The notes beneath the pieces are model-generated. The model was not told the DNA's origin and ran no database searches. It saw nothing but the letters and a program-made list of their open reading frames with translations. The position numbers and the translations under genes were made by a program. A stretch of DNA of 7,952 nt from Acetobacteraceae bacterium (GTDB taxonomy: Bacteria > Pseudomonadota > Alphaproteobacteria > Acetobacterales > Acetobacteraceae): positions 1 through 7,952 of the forward strand of contig DAHWNE010000230.1 of the NCBI GenBank assembly GCA_027340195.1, read 5' to 3'. Below, piece after piece: positions 6,775-7,952 of the stretch. How positions within the stretch are numbered: the first letter of the stretch is position 1; every line of letters begins with the position of its first letter.

Positions 6775-7815
6775 ATGCGCGTCCTGTTCGTCATCCACGA
6801 GTTGGCTCTCAACGGCGCGGTCACCGCGCTGCTGGCGCAGGTCCGTGCCCTCACCGCCGCCGGCGCGCGGGTCAGCGTGCTTACCCCCACGCTTTCCGGC
6901 GACGCCGCCGCGCTCAGCGCCGAATTCGCCGCCGCCGGCGCCCGTCTTATCACCAGCGCCGATACCGCTGATCACGACATCGCCGTGGGCTGCACCGTGT
7001 TCGCCGCGGACGCGCTGGCCGCTGTGGCCGGGCGCCTGCCGTTCGTGTGGTGGATCCACGAGGGCATGGCCGGGGTCCGCCACGTGCTCGGCCACGCCGA
7101 GGGGATGCGCCTGCTGGGCGCGGCCGCACGGCTGGTCTTCCCCGCCCGCGCCACGGTGGAGCAGGTCTGGGCCGGGCTGCTGCTCGGGCTGCCGCCGGGA
7201 CGGGTGGAAGTGATCCCGGCGTTGGTTCCCCCGCCCGCGCCCGGCCCCGCGGCGGCCAAGTCACCGGGGCGGCTGCGGGTGCTCTGCGTCGGTTCGGTCT
7301 ATCCGCGCAAGCGCCAGGCCGACCTAGTTGCCGCCGTCGCCGCTCTCGGTCCGGCCGCGCCGGTGGAATGCGTCTTCGCCGGGTCCCTGGTGCGCCTCGA
7401 TCCGCCCGGTGAGGCCCTGGCCGCGGCGGATCCCGAACGGTTCCGCTTTCCCGGCGGGCAGGCGCCGGAGGCGTTGCAGGCGCTCTATCGCTCGGCCGAC
7501 ATCTTCGCCTTGCCTTCTGGCGAGGAAAGCCTGCCGATCGCCCCGATCGAGGCTGCCTGGCACCGGCTGCCCCTGATCCTCAGTGACCTGCCCGGTCACG
7601 CCGGGCTGTGGCGGCACGGGCTGACCGCCCTGCTGCACCCGCCCGGTGACGTGGAACTGCTCGCCTTCTCGCTCAAAGCGCTGATCGAGAGTCCGCGGCT
7701 GCGCGCCCGCCTGGGGGCGGCGGCGCGGACGGTGGCGGACCGGTTCGGCCCGGCGCGCACCACCGCCCTGTTCTCCGCCATGCTGGCCGAGGTGCTGGCG
7801 GCACGCACGGCATGA
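6775..7815 (+). CDS. Glycosyltransferase, GT4-like (GT-B fold), acceptor unknown
   Basis: This is a probable cytoplasmic retaining glycosyltransferase that uses a nucleotide sugar; donor and acceptor cannot be told from the sequence. The 346-residue product begins with a Rossmann strand, MRVLFVIHELALNGAVTALL (1-20), typical of the GT4 N-terminal domain. The C-terminal domain starts near 165 with RVLCVGSVYPRKRQADLVAA (donor-site GxxxxRK at about 173-180). It carries the classic EX7E motif in SGEESLPIAPIEAAW (Glu251 and Glu259), followed by LILSDLPGHAGLWRHGLTALL. No signal peptide or membrane segment is seen. The ATG at 6775 has GGAGG 5 bases upstream and gives the usual start; an in-frame GTG at 6724 has no good site and would be read through the hairpin. 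The stop overlaps the lpxI start as ATGA, which hints at a role in lipopolysaccharide or lipid A decoration. That role is inference only. Confidence 0.88.
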   Translation: MRVLFVIHELALNGAVTALLAQVRALTAAGARVSVLTPTLSGDAAALSAEFAAAGARLITSADTADHDIAVGCTVFAADALAAVAGRLPFVWWIHEGMAGVRHVLGHAEGMRLLGAAARLVFPARATVEQVWAGLLLGLPPGRVEVIPALVPPPAPGPAAAKSPGRLRVLCVGSVYPRKRQADLVAAVAALGPAAPVECVFAGSLVRLDPPGEALAAADPERFRFPGGQAPEALQALYRSADIFALPSGEESLPIAPIEAAWHRLPLILSDLPGHAGLWRHGLTALLHPPGDVELLAFSLKALIESPRLRARLGAAARTVADRFGPARTTALFSAMLAEVLAARTA

Positions 7816-7952
7816 GCCCGTCGCCCCCAATCGGCATCATCGCCGGCGGCGGCTGGCTGCCCGCGGCGCTCGCCGCCGCCCTCGCCGCCGAGGGCCGCGG
7901 CCTGTTCCTGGTCGGCATCGAGGGCCACGCCGACCCCGCGGCGCTCGCGCCC
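7812..7952 (+). CDS. lpxI: UDP-2,3-diacylglucosamine pyrophosphatase, LpxI type, N-terminal part (cut by window edge)
   Basis: LpxI hydrolyses UDP-2,3-diacylglucosamine to lipid X and UMP in lipid A synthesis. It replaces LpxH in many alphaproteobacteria. Only 47 codons are present. The start MSPSPPIGIIAGGGWLPAAL matches the family's N-terminal GxIAGGGxLP motif (residues 7-17), and the following GLFLVGIEGHADPAALA (31-47) matches the usual 'hydrophobic strand, then EGxADP' segment. The ATG at 7812 overlaps the glycosyltransferase stop as ATGA, so the two are probably translated together. In many genomes lpxI sits beside lpxA and lpxB; here the upstream neighbour is a glycosyltransferase. The call rests on a short segment, so it is likely but not final. 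Confidence 0.82.
   Translation, partial: MSPSPPIGIIAGGGWLPAALAAALAAEGRGLFLVGIEGHADPAALAP

Noticed and set aside
6731..6775. The ilvC-glycosyltransferase hairpin as a standard intrinsic terminator
   Set aside because: The stem is strong enough, but it is followed by GCTTCCATG and not by a U-run. The overlap with the ribosome binding site is the clearer feature. Some termination cannot be excluded.

Overview
The window reads as a compact housekeeping stretch of a GC-rich alphaproteobacterial chromosome, most likely Acetobacteraceae or another Rhodospirillales member. This assignment is inferred from protein style: single-chain GcvP, class I IlvC, alphaproteobacterial-type IlvB/IlvN and LpxI. 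I see no tRNA or rRNA gene, insertion sequence, CRISPR array, phage gene or other sign of mobility, and no undescribed multi-gene system. The interest lies mainly in the regulatory RNA and DNA around the genes.

Left third (1-1882, minus strand): a glycine-cleavage operon read leftward as gcvT, gcvH, gcvP, with gcvP running off the left edge. A 5-base-class intercistronic hairpin lies between gcvT and gcvH, and gcvH and gcvP overlap by ATGA. Upstream of gcvT is a tandem glycine riboswitch (about 1930-2105), then a possible expression-platform hairpin next to the gcvT ribosome binding site. The products are the T, H and P proteins, which break down glycine to CO2, ammonia, NADH and methylene-tetrahydrofolate, so glycine sensing in the leader matches the pathway.

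Control region (1883-2319): it carries the riboswitch leader and two divergent candidate promoters. One is a sigma70-like promoter for gcvT. The other is a strong match to an RpoH (sigma32) heat-shock promoter facing miaA.

Centre and right (2320-6716, plus strand): miaA (tRNA A37 dimethylallyltransferase), then ilvB, ilvN and ilvC, which encode both acetohydroxyacid synthase subunits and ketol-acid reductoisomerase. These are the first two common steps of isoleucine/valine synthesis. A candidate ilvB promoter overlaps the miaA stop codon, with a perfect 17-base dyad just upstream inside the miaA 3' end.

Right edge (6775-7952, plus strand): a GT4-like glycosyltransferase of unknown acceptor, translationally overlapped (ATGA) with the start of lpxI (lipid A synthesis), which is cut by the window edge. 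The glycosyltransferase ribosome binding site is buried in the 3' arm of a long hairpin that fills the gap after ilvC. The lpxI link suggests, but does not prove, a cell-envelope role.
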